Origin: Rhodospirillaceae bacterium
GTDB lineage: Bacteria > Pseudomonadota > Alphaproteobacteria > UBA8366
Reading direction: 5' to 3'
Length of the DNA stretch: 64,000 bases
Assembly: GCA_002722095.1 (NCBI GenBank)
Contig: PBKG01000003.1
Location: 111,927-175,926 of the forward strand
Shown here: piece by piece, positions 8,417-18,262 of the stretch
Layout: the number at the start of each line of letters is the position of its first letter
Position numbering within the stretch: position 1 is the stretch's first letter
The notes under the pieces: generated by a model
What the model was told of the DNA's origin: nothing
What the model saw: only the letters and a program-made list of their open reading frames with translations
The model's database searches: none
Made by a program: the position numbers and the translations under genes

Positions 8417-11400
8417 CTACTTCGCCTTCCAGGTTCCGGCGGCGATTGGAACCGGTGTCCATTTGTGGCTGACATTGGCAACACACCGGTCGACATTGAT
8501 CAAAGAGGCCTTTTGGCTCGCCGCAATCTTGGCGCTGATGTCGGCGAGTTTTTTTCGATTGGCATCAAGTTGTTTTTTGGCCTTCGAACTCGTTGTGCTT
8601 TGCAATGCGAGATTGGGGATGGATGCAGTCAATTTGGCGGCGTCTTGCTGAAGCTTTTTCAACGCAGATGCTGATAGCGCACCCTTACCGCTCGGCGATA
8701 CCACACATTTTCCTGCATCACGGTTGTATTGCAGAATGCCGTGGCGTCCATCGAAGGCGAAGCCCGAACTCGCGTATGACTTGAACGTGTCTTGCACCGC
8801 TTTGATGACATTGTTCTTCGCGGCGGCAAGGTTGGGCGTCACCTTCACCGACGGCAGCTTGGTGTTGACCGCGTCATCGATCCATACTTTACGCAAATGC
8901 GCCCCCTTGGAATCAACCACCCGCTGCACCAACTTGCCCGCACTCAAGCTAAACGCCTGATTGGCGGTAAACGCGTTAGCCAGGTTGCACTTAGCCAAGG
9001 CGATGGTTCCGTCGCTTTTGACCTGCATGCAGGTACCCTTCTGCGCACTTTTCATTGCCACCGGGCAACTCTCGACGCCAATTAGGCCGAAGCTTGCGAT
9101 TTTGCCCATTTGCGCCCGCTGCGCACTGGAGAGGAACGGCATGCTGTCTGCCGGATTGAACACTTTGCCCTCGGTGATGCACATAACCGTGGTCGGCGGC
9201 TTGGCGGATTTGATCTCTTTCAAATTACGCGCCGCGCTGGCAAATTTTTGCACCGACCCGAGCGAAGCTCGAGCCGCGCCAGCAATCGCCGCACCGCTCG
9301 CAATCCGTTTCTGATAGATCCAGCCCGACTTCGAGAAACCCCATTTCTGGGTGGAGATGTTTTGGCACTCCTGTAGGCCAACCTGATAGCCATCGCCGTA
9401 AGACCGTTCCGACGTTACCGTACCGATACAGCGGCCCATCTGGCGAATTTCGCCAGAAGGCGTCAGTGCGTATTTCTGATAAGTGCTAGAAGAATTGCAG
9501 CGCCGCGCGATCAATTTCCGGAACTTGGAGTCGCCCGACGTCTCTAGGCAACGTTGGGCTCCCTTGATGGTATGTGCCAGCTGCTTATAGCCGGCCACGG
9601 TTTTGCCGCCGGGCAGTTTGGACGACACAGCCCATTTCTGCAGGGTCCCGCCGGTACATTTCTCTAGGCTGAGCAGCGATCCCATGCCACCCGGCTTGCC
9701 TGTCGAGGGCTTCAATTGCTGCCCCGGCTTAAGGCCGAACGGATTGAATCGGAACTGACGCAGGCCTTTCGGATTGGCGGACAAGCAAAGTTTGGTGCCG
9801 ATTTTGCGAATGGTACCATCCGCCTTCAAACGCCAGCGTTGCTTGTTCATATTGCCGCGGTTCTTGCCGGCTTGCTGGAAGAAGCTGGGCACCAATGCGC
9901 TGGGCCGCTTGTAGCATTCATCCACGATCACCTGTGCTCCCGCATGGTCGCTTGTCGCATTCAAGCATTTACCGAGCGAGCGAATTTCTCCGTTCCAGCG
10001 GAACGAAAAACTCTGGTTGAAATCACCGTTGCAACTCCACAGGATCGAGGATGGGATGGCTAGACCATCGATCTGCAATTTGCTTCGTACTTCGACGCAT
10101 AATCCGGCAGTGGTCTGCAACATGGCATAGCCCGGCAAGATGCGACCTTTCGGATCCACATTCGAGGGCTCCAGTTCCCATTCGGCATCTTTCGCGCTGC
10201 AACTGCCGAGCGTGATCGGCTTGATGCCCAGCGGGTTCGACTGTTCGCTGCGGTTGAGGCAAAGTTTGCTGCCCTTCAACTGCATCTTCAGCCCGACCCA
10301 CTGCCATTTTTGCGTGGTCTTTTTGCAGTCCCCGAGGAAGACACTGCTCCCCTTCGACGCTTTTTGCGCCTGGATGCAATCCGTGAAGATTCGAAGCTGG
10401 CCGGAGCTGTTGAGGTTGTAAACTTGGTAGTCGCTATCATCGCAGGCATATTCGAGCACCAGACCATCCGCAGCATCGATACACGTGTTGCCCTTCGGCT
10501 TACGGAACGAGACCGAATAGACATGGGTCTGCGGCGTCTCGCTCAATTTGTCGAGATCGGCGATCGGCTCGCTACTCCAGCTTTGCGATTTATTGCCGGC
10601 CGCACACTCTGCGAGACTCAACCCGTTCTTGGCAAATGCCGCGCAATGCCCGCTCGCGGTCTTGAGCTGACCGCCGGAGTAATGCCATTTCTGTAACGAT
10701 CCAGTGGTGCACCGGGCCAATTCAACCTTGTCGCCGTCGTTCGGTCCTTTTGCGGCCAAACAATATTGTGCCTTACTTGAAGACCCGACAGCTACGAAAT
10801 CGCCTTTCGGGCTAAACCGAAAGAGTTGCGAATCCTTTACCCCGGAGCAGCTGGCAAACACCAATTTGTTGTTTTGAATCACCATGCATTTGCCGGCTGC
10901 CGCATTTTTGTATTTAGCACCCTTTAAGGGGATCGAATGATCTGACGGGCCCTCGTTGTTCCAGCCCGGCGGATTGGTTGGTTTCGCGGCAGACGCACTC
11001 TTTGAACTATGGGAACTGCCACTCGAATGTTTCGAACTACCGCCACCGAAGAATTCATCCTCGATTTCGTCGATCGCTTGTTTCGCCAATTTTTCGACCA
11101 TGCCATCGACCGCCTTGCCGATCTCTTTCGGATTAATCGGCTTGAAACTTAGATCGAACGCAACCGGCTCACCGAATGCCTTGAACTTGGCTTTCATGGT
11201 GATCGCTTTGTTGCCAAGCAACGCCTGCAAACTACCGTCGAAAACCGCCTCTTCGAAGGCGAAGTTCTTGCGGTAGGCATCGATCGCATCCTTGATACCT
11301 TCGAGCGCGTACTTGGTCGCATCGACCGCCACTTCGGCGACCGTGATTGCCCCTTTGGCGGCTTCAAAGGTCGCGTTGGCGGCAAGCACCACCGGTTGGA

Positions 11401-11854
11401 ATAGGACCGGCGCCAGTTTGGTCGAGGCCTTGGCAATTTCGAGCGCGGCAACAGCGGTCGCCTTCGCCGCGTAGAGCGCACCGATTTCCACTTCAAGAGC
11501 AGCAATCTCGATAGCCAATTCGATCGCTTTGTCGACACGCCAGAAATCGAGATGATGAAGTTCGTGTTCCTTGTCGCCGATCTTGTCCTTTTTCTCGCGA
11601 ATGTCTTTTTGGATGCCATTTACTTTCTTGATGGCTTTCTCGATGGCATCCGCCGCCTTGTCCAAATCCTTAGTTGCGGACTTGAACGCGTCGTCGACTT
11701 TCTTTTCTTCTTTGTCGATATCCGCCTGCGCACTCTTCATGGATGCTTCGGCCTTTTTCACATCCGCCGAATAGGAATTGATCGCTTTGTTGAGTTCTTT
11801 TTCGAGCCCGCCCAATACGTAATCGAGAAGATCTCCCTTGAAAGCTAGCTTCAC
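8417..11854 (-). CDS. Coiled-coil and ricin-type lectin repeat protein (3' half of a split gene)
   Basis: An open frame of 1,145 codons from a GTG. Residues 1-130 are Lys/Ala/Asp-rich and helical, likely coiled coil; then an Ala-rich helical part, a Ser/His/Gly linker near 285-300, and from about 305 to the end tandem beta-trefoil (ricin) repeats marked by QxW-type motifs: QKWHYSG, QSWSSEP, QKWQWVG, QRWRLKA, QKWAVSS, QKYALTP, QKWGFSK and others, about a dozen, or four trefoils. Cysteines occur only in the lectin part and are paired as in disulfide-bonded lectins, which implies export, yet there is no signal peptide and no ribosome binding site before the GTG. It is in the same frame as the secreted protein upstream, separated only by TAA at 11870-11872 and five codons. 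Confidence 0.75.
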   Translation of the reverse strand: MKLAFKGDLLDYVLGGLEKELNKAINSYSADVKKAEASMKSAQADIDKEEKKVDDAFKSATKDLDKAADAIEKAIKKVNGIQKDIREKKDKIGDKEHELHHLDFWRVDKAIELAIEIAALEVEIGALYAAKATAVAALEIAKASTKLAPVLFQPVVLAANATFEAAKGAITVAEVAVDATKYALEGIKDAIDAYRKNFAFEEAVFDGSLQALLGNKAITMKAKFKAFGEPVAFDLSFKPINPKEIGKAVDGMVEKLAKQAIDEIEDEFFGGGSSKHSSGSSHSSKSASAAKPTNPPGWNNEGPSDHSIPLKGAKYKNAAAGKCMVIQNNKLVFASCSGVKDSQLFRFSPKGDFVAVGSSSKAQYCLAAKGPNDGDKVELARCTTGSLQKWHYSGGQLKTASGHCAAFAKNGLSLAECAAGNKSQSWSSEPIADLDKLSETPQTHVYSVSFRKPKGNTCIDAADGLVLEYACDDSDYQVYNLNSSGQLRIFTDCIQAQKASKGSSVFLGDCKKTTQKWQWVGLKMQLKGSKLCLNRSEQSNPLGIKPITLGSCSAKDAEWELEPSNVDPKGRILPGYAMLQTTAGLCVEVRSKLQIDGLAIPSSILWSCNGDFNQSFSFRWNGEIRSLGKCLNATSDHAGAQVIVDECYKRPSALVPSFFQQAGKNRGNMNKQRWRLKADGTIRKIGTKLCLSANPKGLRQFRFNPFGLKPGQQLKPSTGKPGGMGSLLSLEKCTGGTLQKWAVSSKLPGGKTVAGYKQLAHTIKGAQRCLETSGDSKFRKLIARRCNSSSTYQKYALTPSGEIRQMGRCIGTVTSERSYGDGYQVGLQECQNISTQKWGFSKSGWIYQKRIASGAAIAGAARASLGSVQKFASAARNLKEIKSAKPPTTVMCITEGKVFNPADSMPFLSSAQRAQMGKIASFGLIGVESCPVAMKSAQKGTCMQVKSDGTIALAKCNLANAFTANQAFSLSAGKLVQRVVDSKGAHLRKVWIDDAVNTKLPSVKVTPNLAAAKNNVIKAVQDTFKSYASSGFAFDGRHGILQYNRDAGKCVVSPSGKGALSASALKKLQQDAAKLTASIPNLALQSTTSSKAKKQLDANRKKLADISAKIAASQKASLINVDRCVANVSHKWTPVPIAAGTWKAK

Positions 11855-11869
11855 GTCAAAGTCCGGATT

Positions 11870-14422
11870 TTACGGGTCTTCTACGGACGCTTCGGCAGAA
11901 ATATCGCTGGTGAATGCTTGACCAAACTTATCGGAAAGTTCGAACCCGATTTTCTCGGAGCTGAAATCGATTTTGATCGCCTGCTCGACGCCGAGCAGCA
12001 CCGCATCCGCGGCTATATGAAGAAACGGCAGTTCGGACAGGCTGGCCGCTGCATCGAGCTTGGCATTTTTGATTTTGAGCGGACCCAATTGATGAATCAA
12101 AATTTCGCCGTCGAAATCGAACGACGATTCCGTCAACTTGGCTTTCGCCTGGGCGATATCTTTGCCCTCGATTTGCAACCGGCCCTCGATCCCGAAGCCC
12201 ATACCGTCGATGTCGAGCTGCGGATCCGTGGCGCCGGGTGTCGCCATATAGATCTGAACTTTTTCCAGTTCGCCCTTATCGTTTTTGTAGGGCAAGAATT
12301 CGATATCGGGCAGCTTGTCGAGCTGTAGCGTTTTGAACAGTCCCTTGCCACGGGCAGCGCGGGCGGTTGCGCTATTACCAGTCGCTCCGATAAAAACATC
12401 GGCCAAATCCATGAGGCCGTGGAGGCTGATCTGGTTAGTCTCGAGGTCGAAAACCACCTCTTTCGGCACTCCGAGTGCCGCCAAATCCGGCGACAGCAAT
12501 GCCTTGATGGTAAAGGTCGTACTCCCGTCTTTGAGCGTGACCGTACCCTGGAAGGCGGCACTGACCGAACTATCCGCATCCACTTCAACCGCCATTGCGA
12601 CTTCGCTCATGGTAAAGCCCTTGAGGCCGAACGCATTCTCCCATACATCCAACGATCCGCCGATATTGAGCCCGACACCGGATGTCGCCACGACGGCGGT
12701 TACTGCCGTATCCAGCTGAACTGTGTCTTTGCCGACCTTGAGATCGGTCCGAAGATCAACACCGATATCCGCTTCGAATCCGCCCCCGCTTTTCTTGAAT
12801 GCCAAATTCAATTGAGGCGTTACGCCTTTAACCGCCTTGAGGAACTTCGGCATTTTTTTGCTTGAGAAGGTGGGCAAGGCTGCAAACAAATCGACTTTCG
12901 GATCGCCGCCAAATAGGCCGCCCAGCGTGCCGCCGATCACCAGTTCGCCGGAGGCACCGACGGTTTTAACCGCATCCCCCAGCTTGGCCGCATCGATGGC
13001 AACCAGCATGCCGACCCCTTGGTTAAACTCGATCTTTCCACCGGATTTTTCTGCGAGGTTGCCGAGTATCGCCTGGGCGACCTCAGGCAGGCTTTCAGCG
13101 TCGATCGCCCCAGGATCGGTTTCAGCTAAAGTCAAAATCATGCCAGGGAAGGTCATCTTCCCAAGCGGAGTCTTGCCGATCGCGCTGGAAATATCTTTCA
13201 GATCGAAGGTTTCGGTTTTGACCAGCACCAATGGCTTCTTGGACTCACCGGTAAAAATAACTGCACCATCGAGTTCCTTGCCCTTCCAAATCAACCGGCC
13301 GCTAAAGCCTTCGGTCGAAACCGCGAGTGACTTGAAACCAAGATCGCTGATCCCGGGCACCTTGCTCAATCCGCCAATCGACCCGATCTTGAACGTGCCA
13401 TCATTTGCCGCGGCGATATTCAATGTGACTTCGGCGGAATCATCCGCTTTCGCCGCACTCCATGCGACATCCAATGCTTGTCCACCAATGCTTGTCGTGG
13501 CGCTTAGTGATGCGGAAGTCTCGTCGCCCGCTTTTACGTTGATCGCAGCATTCGAAAGCGTGAGGCCGGGAATGCCGAATGCCTTCGTCCACGGATCGTC
13601 GGCGGCCACATCCAGTTCGAATGCCTTACCATCGGCATTGATCGCGGTCGAAAAGGTGAGTGTCGCTTTCGGAAGCGTGACATGGCCCGGCAAAGTCATC
13701 GCCGCATCGGTGAGTGTCCCCACCAGGGTGAAATCCGCTTTGCCCTTATCCCCTTTCAACCAGGCAGCCATCATTTCGGCGCCGAGGAAGGCATTTATCG
13801 CAATCTTCTTTGAGTTATCGTCCTTGAATCCGAGGAAGCTCATCCCCTTGCTGGTCGCCGTGGATTTTGAAAGGTCCATGACGCCGAGAACGGTCAGCCC
13901 TGCCTTGACCTCGATTTCGACGCCATCGTCACCATTGGCCGCCGCCGACAATGCCGACTTCAATGAGTCCGGCGCGCTTTCGGCCGCCAAACTTCCTTCA
14001 GTATTGGAGAGAATAAAGACCTGCCCATTGAGGCCGAGCTTATCCACCTCGTTGAGACCCGGGACCGAACCGACAAGGTCGGAAAGTTTGAGATCGGACT
14101 TCGGCTTCAGCACCGCAAACCCGCTTTTCGAGCAATCGGTTGCGAAAAGATAAATCGACCAACTACCGGCAACCGGGAGCGAAAGATCACCGGAAATTAC
14201 GTCGTCTTCGACTTTGACATTGCTGAATCCGGCGGCGCCTAAGCCATCGACCGCACCGACGACGGCATCGATGGCCGCCTTACAAGCTGCATCTTTATAA
14301 GGACCGGTATCGAGGGTCGAAAGCGCTTCGCTCAGACCAGCCGCAGAAGCCCTATTGGGGGCGCTTCCCAGGGCAGCCAATACCAACAAAATACCGAAAC
14401 AAATTCGAAGGCGACGATACAT
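11870..14422 (-). CDS. Exported repeat protein with signal peptide (5' half of a split gene)
   Basis: An 850-residue protein not assigned to a known family. A signal peptide (MYRRLRICFGILLVLAALGS, cleavage near ASA-AG at 27) is followed by low-Cys, Gly/Ala/Leu-rich beta-like sequence. Two modules of about 300 residues look duplicated: W278 to V295 (AFGIPGLTLSNAA) resembles W594 to V611 (AFGLKGFTMSEVA), and residues 113-158 resemble 408-453. GGAG eight bases ahead supports ATG 14422. The frame ends ASVEDP-TAA, and without the stop it would run on as NPDFDVKLAFKG into the lectin frame. Probably one large surface or secreted adhesin-like protein; function unknown. Confidence 0.75.
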   Translation of the reverse strand: MYRRLRICFGILLVLAALGSAPNRASAAGLSEALSTLDTGPYKDAACKAAIDAVVGAVDGLGAAGFSNVKVEDDVISGDLSLPVAGSWSIYLFATDCSKSGFAVLKPKSDLKLSDLVGSVPGLNEVDKLGLNGQVFILSNTEGSLAAESAPDSLKSALSAAANGDDGVEIEVKAGLTVLGVMDLSKSTATSKGMSFLGFKDDNSKKIAINAFLGAEMMAAWLKGDKGKADFTLVGTLTDAAMTLPGHVTLPKATLTFSTAINADGKAFELDVAADDPWTKAFGIPGLTLSNAAINVKAGDETSASLSATTSIGGQALDVAWSAAKADDSAEVTLNIAAANDGTFKIGSIGGLSKVPGISDLGFKSLAVSTEGFSGRLIWKGKELDGAVIFTGESKKPLVLVKTETFDLKDISSAIGKTPLGKMTFPGMILTLAETDPGAIDAESLPEVAQAILGNLAEKSGGKIEFNQGVGMLVAIDAAKLGDAVKTVGASGELVIGGTLGGLFGGDPKVDLFAALPTFSSKKMPKFLKAVKGVTPQLNLAFKKSGGGFEADIGVDLRTDLKVGKDTVQLDTAVTAVVATSGVGLNIGGSLDVWENAFGLKGFTMSEVAMAVEVDADSSVSAAFQGTVTLKDGSTTFTIKALLSPDLAALGVPKEVVFDLETNQISLHGLMDLADVFIGATGNSATARAARGKGLFKTLQLDKLPDIEFLPYKNDKGELEKVQIYMATPGATDPQLDIDGMGFGIEGRLQIEGKDIAQAKAKLTESSFDFDGEILIHQLGPLKIKNAKLDAAASLSELPFLHIAADAVLLGVEQAIKIDFSSEKIGFELSDKFGQAFTSDISAEASVEDP

Positions 14423-14545
14423 GACACAAGCTCCAGCAAATTTTTGTAATTGGTACAGCATAGAGACCAGCCGTCGGTCGCGTTTAGACCGCAACTACGC
14501 CAGTATTCTGAACAACTATAGAGATTTTTATATGATCGTCATCAC

Positions 14546-14622
14546 TGGTCGGGGCGGCAGGACTTGAACCTGCGACCTTTCGACCCCCAGTCGAATGCGC
14601 TACCAGACTGCGCCACGCCCCG
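14546..14622 (-). tRNA. tRNA-Pro (anticodon GGG)
   Basis: A 77-base cloverleaf with encoded CCA. Acceptor arms CGGGGCG and CGCCCCG pair over 7 bp, the anticodon stem is TTCGA/TCGAA around loop CTGGGGG giving anticodon GGG, and the T loop reads GGTTCAAGTCC. It decodes CCC/CCU. It follows merR on the same strand, the usual place in this class. Confidence 0.97.
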
Positions 14623-14712
14623 CTCGTGATATTTCCCCAAGGCCACCGGATGGCCAAAGGAGGCGGCACTTTAGCCCTCAGCCAAAGGTACGGCAACGGG
14701 CGAAACGAATTT

Positions 14713-15183
14713 TTAGCGACGTAACTCTGTCTGCAAAACGTGCAGTTCTTTTAAGACCGCTTCCAGCTCACTGCGCTTGTCTTCGCCGATACCTGATGGA
14801 TCGACGACGGTCTTAATCACCGGTGCAATAGTGGTCTCTGTTGTAGCTGGCGCTGGTGTCGCCGGAGCAGCAACCGGTTCAGGTGACGAAACCTTTTTAG
14901 GCTCGCCTTGCAACAAGGAGCGCACGCCTTTCTCACGCAACAAGCGTTGGACGCCCCGGATCGTATAGCCATCGTCGTAAAGCAGCGCACGTATGGCCAT
15001 CAACAGGGCCACATCATCCGGCCTGTAGTATCTCCGTCCTCCGCCCCGCTTCATCGGCTTAACTTGAGTGAATTTTGTCTCCCAGAACCGCAACACATGC
15101 TGCGGGACGTCGAGTTCTCCCGAAACTTCACTGATGGTTCTGAATGCGTCTGCCGATTTGGCGTCTGCGGAATTATCCGCCAT
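14713..15183 (-). CDS. MerR-family transcriptional regulator
   Basis: A 156-residue regulator. Residues 13-85 form the MerR helix-turn-helix and wing ([61 protein letters not shown]). The C-terminal 70 residues are Ser/Pro/Ala/Thr-rich with a short helix at the end, and no metal-binding Cys are present. It begins two bases after ihfA and is probably translated with it, an arrangement widely seen in alphaproteobacteria; its target is not known. Confidence 0.92.
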   Translation of the reverse strand: MADNSADAKSADAFRTISEVSGELDVPQHVLRFWETKFTQVKPMKRGGGRRYYRPDDVALLMAIRALLYDDGYTIRGVQRLLREKGVRSLLQGEPKKVSSPEPVAAPATPAPATTETTIAPVIKTVVDPSGIGEDKRSELEAVLKELHVLQTELRR

Positions 15184-15185
15184 CG

Positions 15186-15800
15186 CTAGAAGGATCGACC
15201 GCCGAAGCCGCCACCTTGCCCGCCGCCGCCTTGGTCGTCGTCATCGTCATCGCGTGACGGTGTCGGCTGACCATACCCGCCACCGGGTGTTCCTCCCGGG
15301 GTGCTAGCCGGCGTCGTGCCAGGTGTCGGGCTGGGTGCGCTGCCAGGTGTAGTACTCTGGCCACCGCCGAACCCACCTCCGGGTGTACTGCTTGGTGTAC
15401 CGTAAGACGGTGCTGGAGCTGGAGACGGCGCTGGCTGAGGTGCAGGTTGGGGTGCTGCTTGAGGCGCTTGCGGTGCTGGCGCCTCGACACCCTGTTCACG
15501 TGCCTGATAGCCATCATTAATTCGGTTCTTGAGCACATGGCTTGGACGGAATACGAGGACACGACGGGGCAGGATTGGCACCTCTTCGCCGGTTTTGGGA
15601 TTGCGCCCGACACGTTGGCCTTTCTGGCGAACAAAAAAGCTGCCGAACGAGGAAACTTTCACCATTTCATCGCGCATCAGCGCGTCGGATATTTCGCCAA
15701 GCACGGACTCCACAAGATCTGCGGATTCGTTTCTCGACAAGCCAACTTCCTGATAGACCGCTTCGGTCAACTGCGCGCGTGTAACGGTATCCCCGGGCAT
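15186..15800 (-). CDS. ihfA: Integration host factor alpha subunit with long C-terminal tail
   Basis: A 204-residue protein. Residues 1-97 are a normal IHF-alpha: [52 protein letters not shown] (the DNA-bending arm) and [17 protein letters not shown]. The remaining ~105 residues are unusual: Pro/Ala/Gln repeats, then Gly/Ser/Thr/Pro repeats of the STPGGG type, a run of six Asp and a Gly-rich end, GGFGGRSF. Typical IhfA stops near residue 100. The acidic/Gly tail recalls the disordered C-terminus of SSB. It lies downstream of fabH and upstream of merR on one strand. The IHF identity is secure; the role of the tail is not. Confidence 0.93.
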   Translation of the reverse strand: MPGDTVTRAQLTEAVYQEVGLSRNESADLVESVLGEISDALMRDEMVKVSSFGSFFVRQKGQRVGRNPKTGEEVPILPRRVLVFRPSHVLKNRINDGYQAREQGVEAPAPQAPQAAPQPAPQPAPSPAPAPSYGTPSSTPGGGFGGGQSTTPGSAPSPTPGTTPASTPGGTPGGGYGQPTPSRDDDDDDQGGGGQGGGFGGRSF

Positions 15801-15927
15801 CGTTTCCCCCTATAGCCTTCCGACTCAACGTCATAGCGTAACCAGCAGCGCATGCTCAGTCAATCGCTTAGACTCGACAAATTCGGCAAAAGTCTTTGAC
15901 GGGCAAGAAAAAAAGCCGATTCGACGG

Positions 15928-16899
15928 CTACCAACGTACGAGCGCAGAGCCCCAGGTAAATCCGCCACCCATGGCGGTCAGCGAAATTAAGTCGCCTGTC
16001 GAAAAACATTGCCGCGACTGGGCATCAGCCAATGCCAGCGGAATCGTTGCCGCAGAAGTATTCGCCTGTTGATCGACGGTAACGATAATCTTGGAATCCT
16101 CTACGGCGAGCTTCTTCGCAACCCGATCCATGATGCGGATGTTGGCCTGATGCGGAACCAGCCAATCAATGTCGGAAATCTTCAGATCGTTTTCGTCGAG
16201 CGCCGTCTCAACCGCTTCAGACATGCGCAAGACCGCATGTTTGAAAACCTCACGCCCTTCCATCTCGATGACACCGGCTTTGCCATTGGTCGAGGGGCCA
16301 CCATCCGTCCATAACATCTTGTAATAGTCACCATCGGAATAGATATGGGTCGATAGGACGCCGCGATCCCGATTCCCGCCGTCGTTTTCTTCCGAACCCA
16401 GCACCACCGCACCGGCTCCGTCGCCAAACAGCACGCACGTGCCGCGATCTTCCCAATCGACGATACGACTGAAGGTTTCCGAGCCGATCAGAAGCGCGGT
16501 ATTGGCCTGACCCAAGCGGATCATGTTGTCAGCCGTACTAAGAGAATAGATGAAACCCGAACAGGCCGCTTGCACATCGAAGGCGGCGCCTTGCTTGATG
16601 CCGAGTTTCGACTGCACATGCGTTGCGGTCGAGGGAAAGGTATTGTCCGGCGTCACGGTTGCTAAAACGATGAGGTCGATATCGTCAGGCGTTACGCCCG
16701 CACAATCCATTGCCGCCTTCGCTGCTTCGACGCCGAGATCAGAGGTCAGCTGATCATCGGCAGCGATATGACGCTGACGAATGCCAGTGCGTTGAGCAAT
16801 CCACTCATCGGAAGTATCGATGCGCTCAGCCAGATCGTCATTAGTAACGACTTTTTCCGGCAGGTAAGACCCGCAGCCAAGAAAAACAGATCGCCGCAT
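15928..16899 (-). CDS. fabH: 3-oxoacyl-ACP synthase III
   Basis: A 323-residue KASIII that starts fatty-acid synthesis by condensing acetyl-CoA with malonyl-ACP. The catalytic triad is visible: Cys113 in [11 protein letters not shown], His in VPHQANIRI and Asn in [14 protein letters not shown]. The C-terminal [14 protein letters not shown] is typical. The ATG is one base after the plsX stop, so the two are translated together, the standard plsX-fabH pair. Confidence 0.98.
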   Translation of the reverse strand: MRRSVFLGCGSYLPEKVVTNDDLAERIDTSDEWIAQRTGIRQRHIAADDQLTSDLGVEAAKAAMDCAGVTPDDIDLIVLATVTPDNTFPSTATHVQSKLGIKQGAAFDVQAACSGFIYSLSTADNMIRLGQANTALLIGSETFSRIVDWEDRGTCVLFGDGAGAVVLGSEENDGGNRDRGVLSTHIYSDGDYYKMLWTDGGPSTNGKAGVIEMEGREVFKHAVLRMSEAVETALDENDLKISDIDWLVPHQANIRIMDRVAKKLAVEDSKIIVTVDQQANTSAATIPLALADAQSRQCFSTGDLISLTAMGGGFTWGSALVRW

Positions 16900-16900
16900 C

Positions 16901-17950
16901 CTAGTTGACCGCCGCTTTCATGACCGGCCCTTGCCCCTCGTCCAACAACGCGAAATCATCTGCGATTTTGTCCAGGAATTGGTGCGTCACCATATCCGAG
17001 GCGACTTCGATTGCGCTCGCAAATCCGAAATCATCAGTACCCCCGTGGCTTTTCACCGCAATACCATTCAACCCTAATAGCATCGCACCATTATAGCGGC
17101 GCGGGTCGGTGCGCATTCGAAGGTTGGATATCTCACGTTTGGCCATCAAATACCCCAGCCGCGCAATCAAACTGCCACCGAAGGCATCTTTAAGGAAACC
17201 GGCATAAAGCTTGATCATGCCTTCGGCGGTCTTCAACGCGACATTACCGGTAAAGCCGTCGGTTACGACAACATCTACTGTGCCCGCCGCAATATCATCG
17301 CCTTCGATAAAACCAACGAATTCACCTGGCAAATCTGCGTCTCTCAATATCGCAGCCGCGTCGCGAATCTCCTCATGCCCTTTCAGTTCTTCGACCCCAA
17401 CATTGAGTAAGCCAATCGTGGGCTTTTCTATGCCGAGAACGGTGCGCGCGAACACTTCGCCCATGACAGCAAACTGAACCAAGTTATTGGCATCGCATTG
17501 CAGGTTGGCGCCGAGATCGAGCATACAAGCCTCGCCGCGTCGCGTCGGATAGAAAGAGGTAATCGCGGGCCGGTCGATACCGGGCAGCGTCTTTAGAACA
17601 AACTTGGCGATCGCCATCAAAGCACCGGTATTGCCGGCGGAAACCACAGAAGCAGCTTCACCATCGGCAACCGCATTGATCGCCAAACGCATACTGGAAT
17701 TTCGGCCCGACCGCAGAGCAACCGACGGCTTCTCTCCGCTTGAAATCATTTCATCGGTATGACGAATTTCGGTGACGTCGGCTAATTCCGGTTCGCTTTC
17801 CAAGAGTGGCGCGATCCGCGCCTCGTCGCCGAACATTAGATAACGCACCTCGGGCATCCGAACTCGCGCGATCGAAGCACCACGGACGACCATTTCGGGA
17901 GCGTTATCGCCTCCCATGGCGTCTAAAGAGATGACTAATTTATCGGGCAC
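16901..17950 (-). CDS. plsX: Phosphate acyltransferase PlsX
   Basis: A 349-residue peripheral membrane enzyme that makes acyl-phosphate from acyl-ACP for phospholipid synthesis. Signatures are [48 protein letters not shown] and [17 protein letters not shown]. It begins with GTG at 17950, 30 bases after rpmF, in the classic rpmF-plsX-fabH order. Confidence 0.97.
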   Translation of the reverse strand: MPDKLVISLDAMGGDNAPEMVVRGASIARVRMPEVRYLMFGDEARIAPLLESEPELADVTEIRHTDEMISSGEKPSVALRSGRNSSMRLAINAVADGEAASVVSAGNTGALMAIAKFVLKTLPGIDRPAITSFYPTRRGEACMLDLGANLQCDANNLVQFAVMGEVFARTVLGIEKPTIGLLNVGVEELKGHEEIRDAAAILRDADLPGEFVGFIEGDDIAAGTVDVVVTDGFTGNVALKTAEGMIKLYAGFLKDAFGGSLIARLGYLMAKREISNLRMRTDPRRYNGAMLLGLNGIAVKSHGGTDDFGFASAIEVASDMVTHQFLDKIADDFALLDEGQGPVMKAAVN

Positions 17951-17980
17951 GAGCTTGCCGGTCCGGCGCTTGCCGAATCC

Positions 17981-18163
17981 TTACGCGTCGTCAACGTTGA
18001 CGACTTCCCGGTCGCCATATTGACCGCAGGCGTCGCAAACGTGGTGAGGCCGCTTGAGCTCGCCGCAATTGGGGCATTCGTTGTAGGCTGACGCCTTCAA
18101 CGCGTCATGCGCACGGCGCATGTTTCGGCGGGATTTCGATATTTTACTCTTAGGAACGGCCAT
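17981..18163 (-). CDS. rpmF: 50S ribosomal protein L32
   Basis: A 60-residue L32: [20 protein letters not shown] and a four-cysteine zinc ribbon, [18 protein letters not shown], so it is the zinc-containing form. AAGGGGAAG precedes the ATG. First gene of the L32/lipid operon. Confidence 0.98.
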   Translation of the reverse strand: MAVPKSKISKSRRNMRRAHDALKASAYNECPNCGELKRPHHVCDACGQYGDREVVNVDDA

Positions 18164-18262
18164 TCGGCTTCCCCTTCACAAAACCTTAATGCGTTTCGGC
18201 TGAATTGCCGGGTTTCATACAGAAAGATTAACCGTACGGCAAGCAAAAGACCTGTAATATTG

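Noticed and set aside
12837..14153. 438-codon open frame opposite the secreted protein
   Set aside because: Mirror of a biased-codon gene; no ribosome binding site, no domain, and the opposite strand has a signal peptide and a good start.
14636..14670. Hairpin GGCCA-CCGGA-TGGCC between merR and tRNA-Pro
   Set aside because: Only 5 bp and no T-run on the minus strand.
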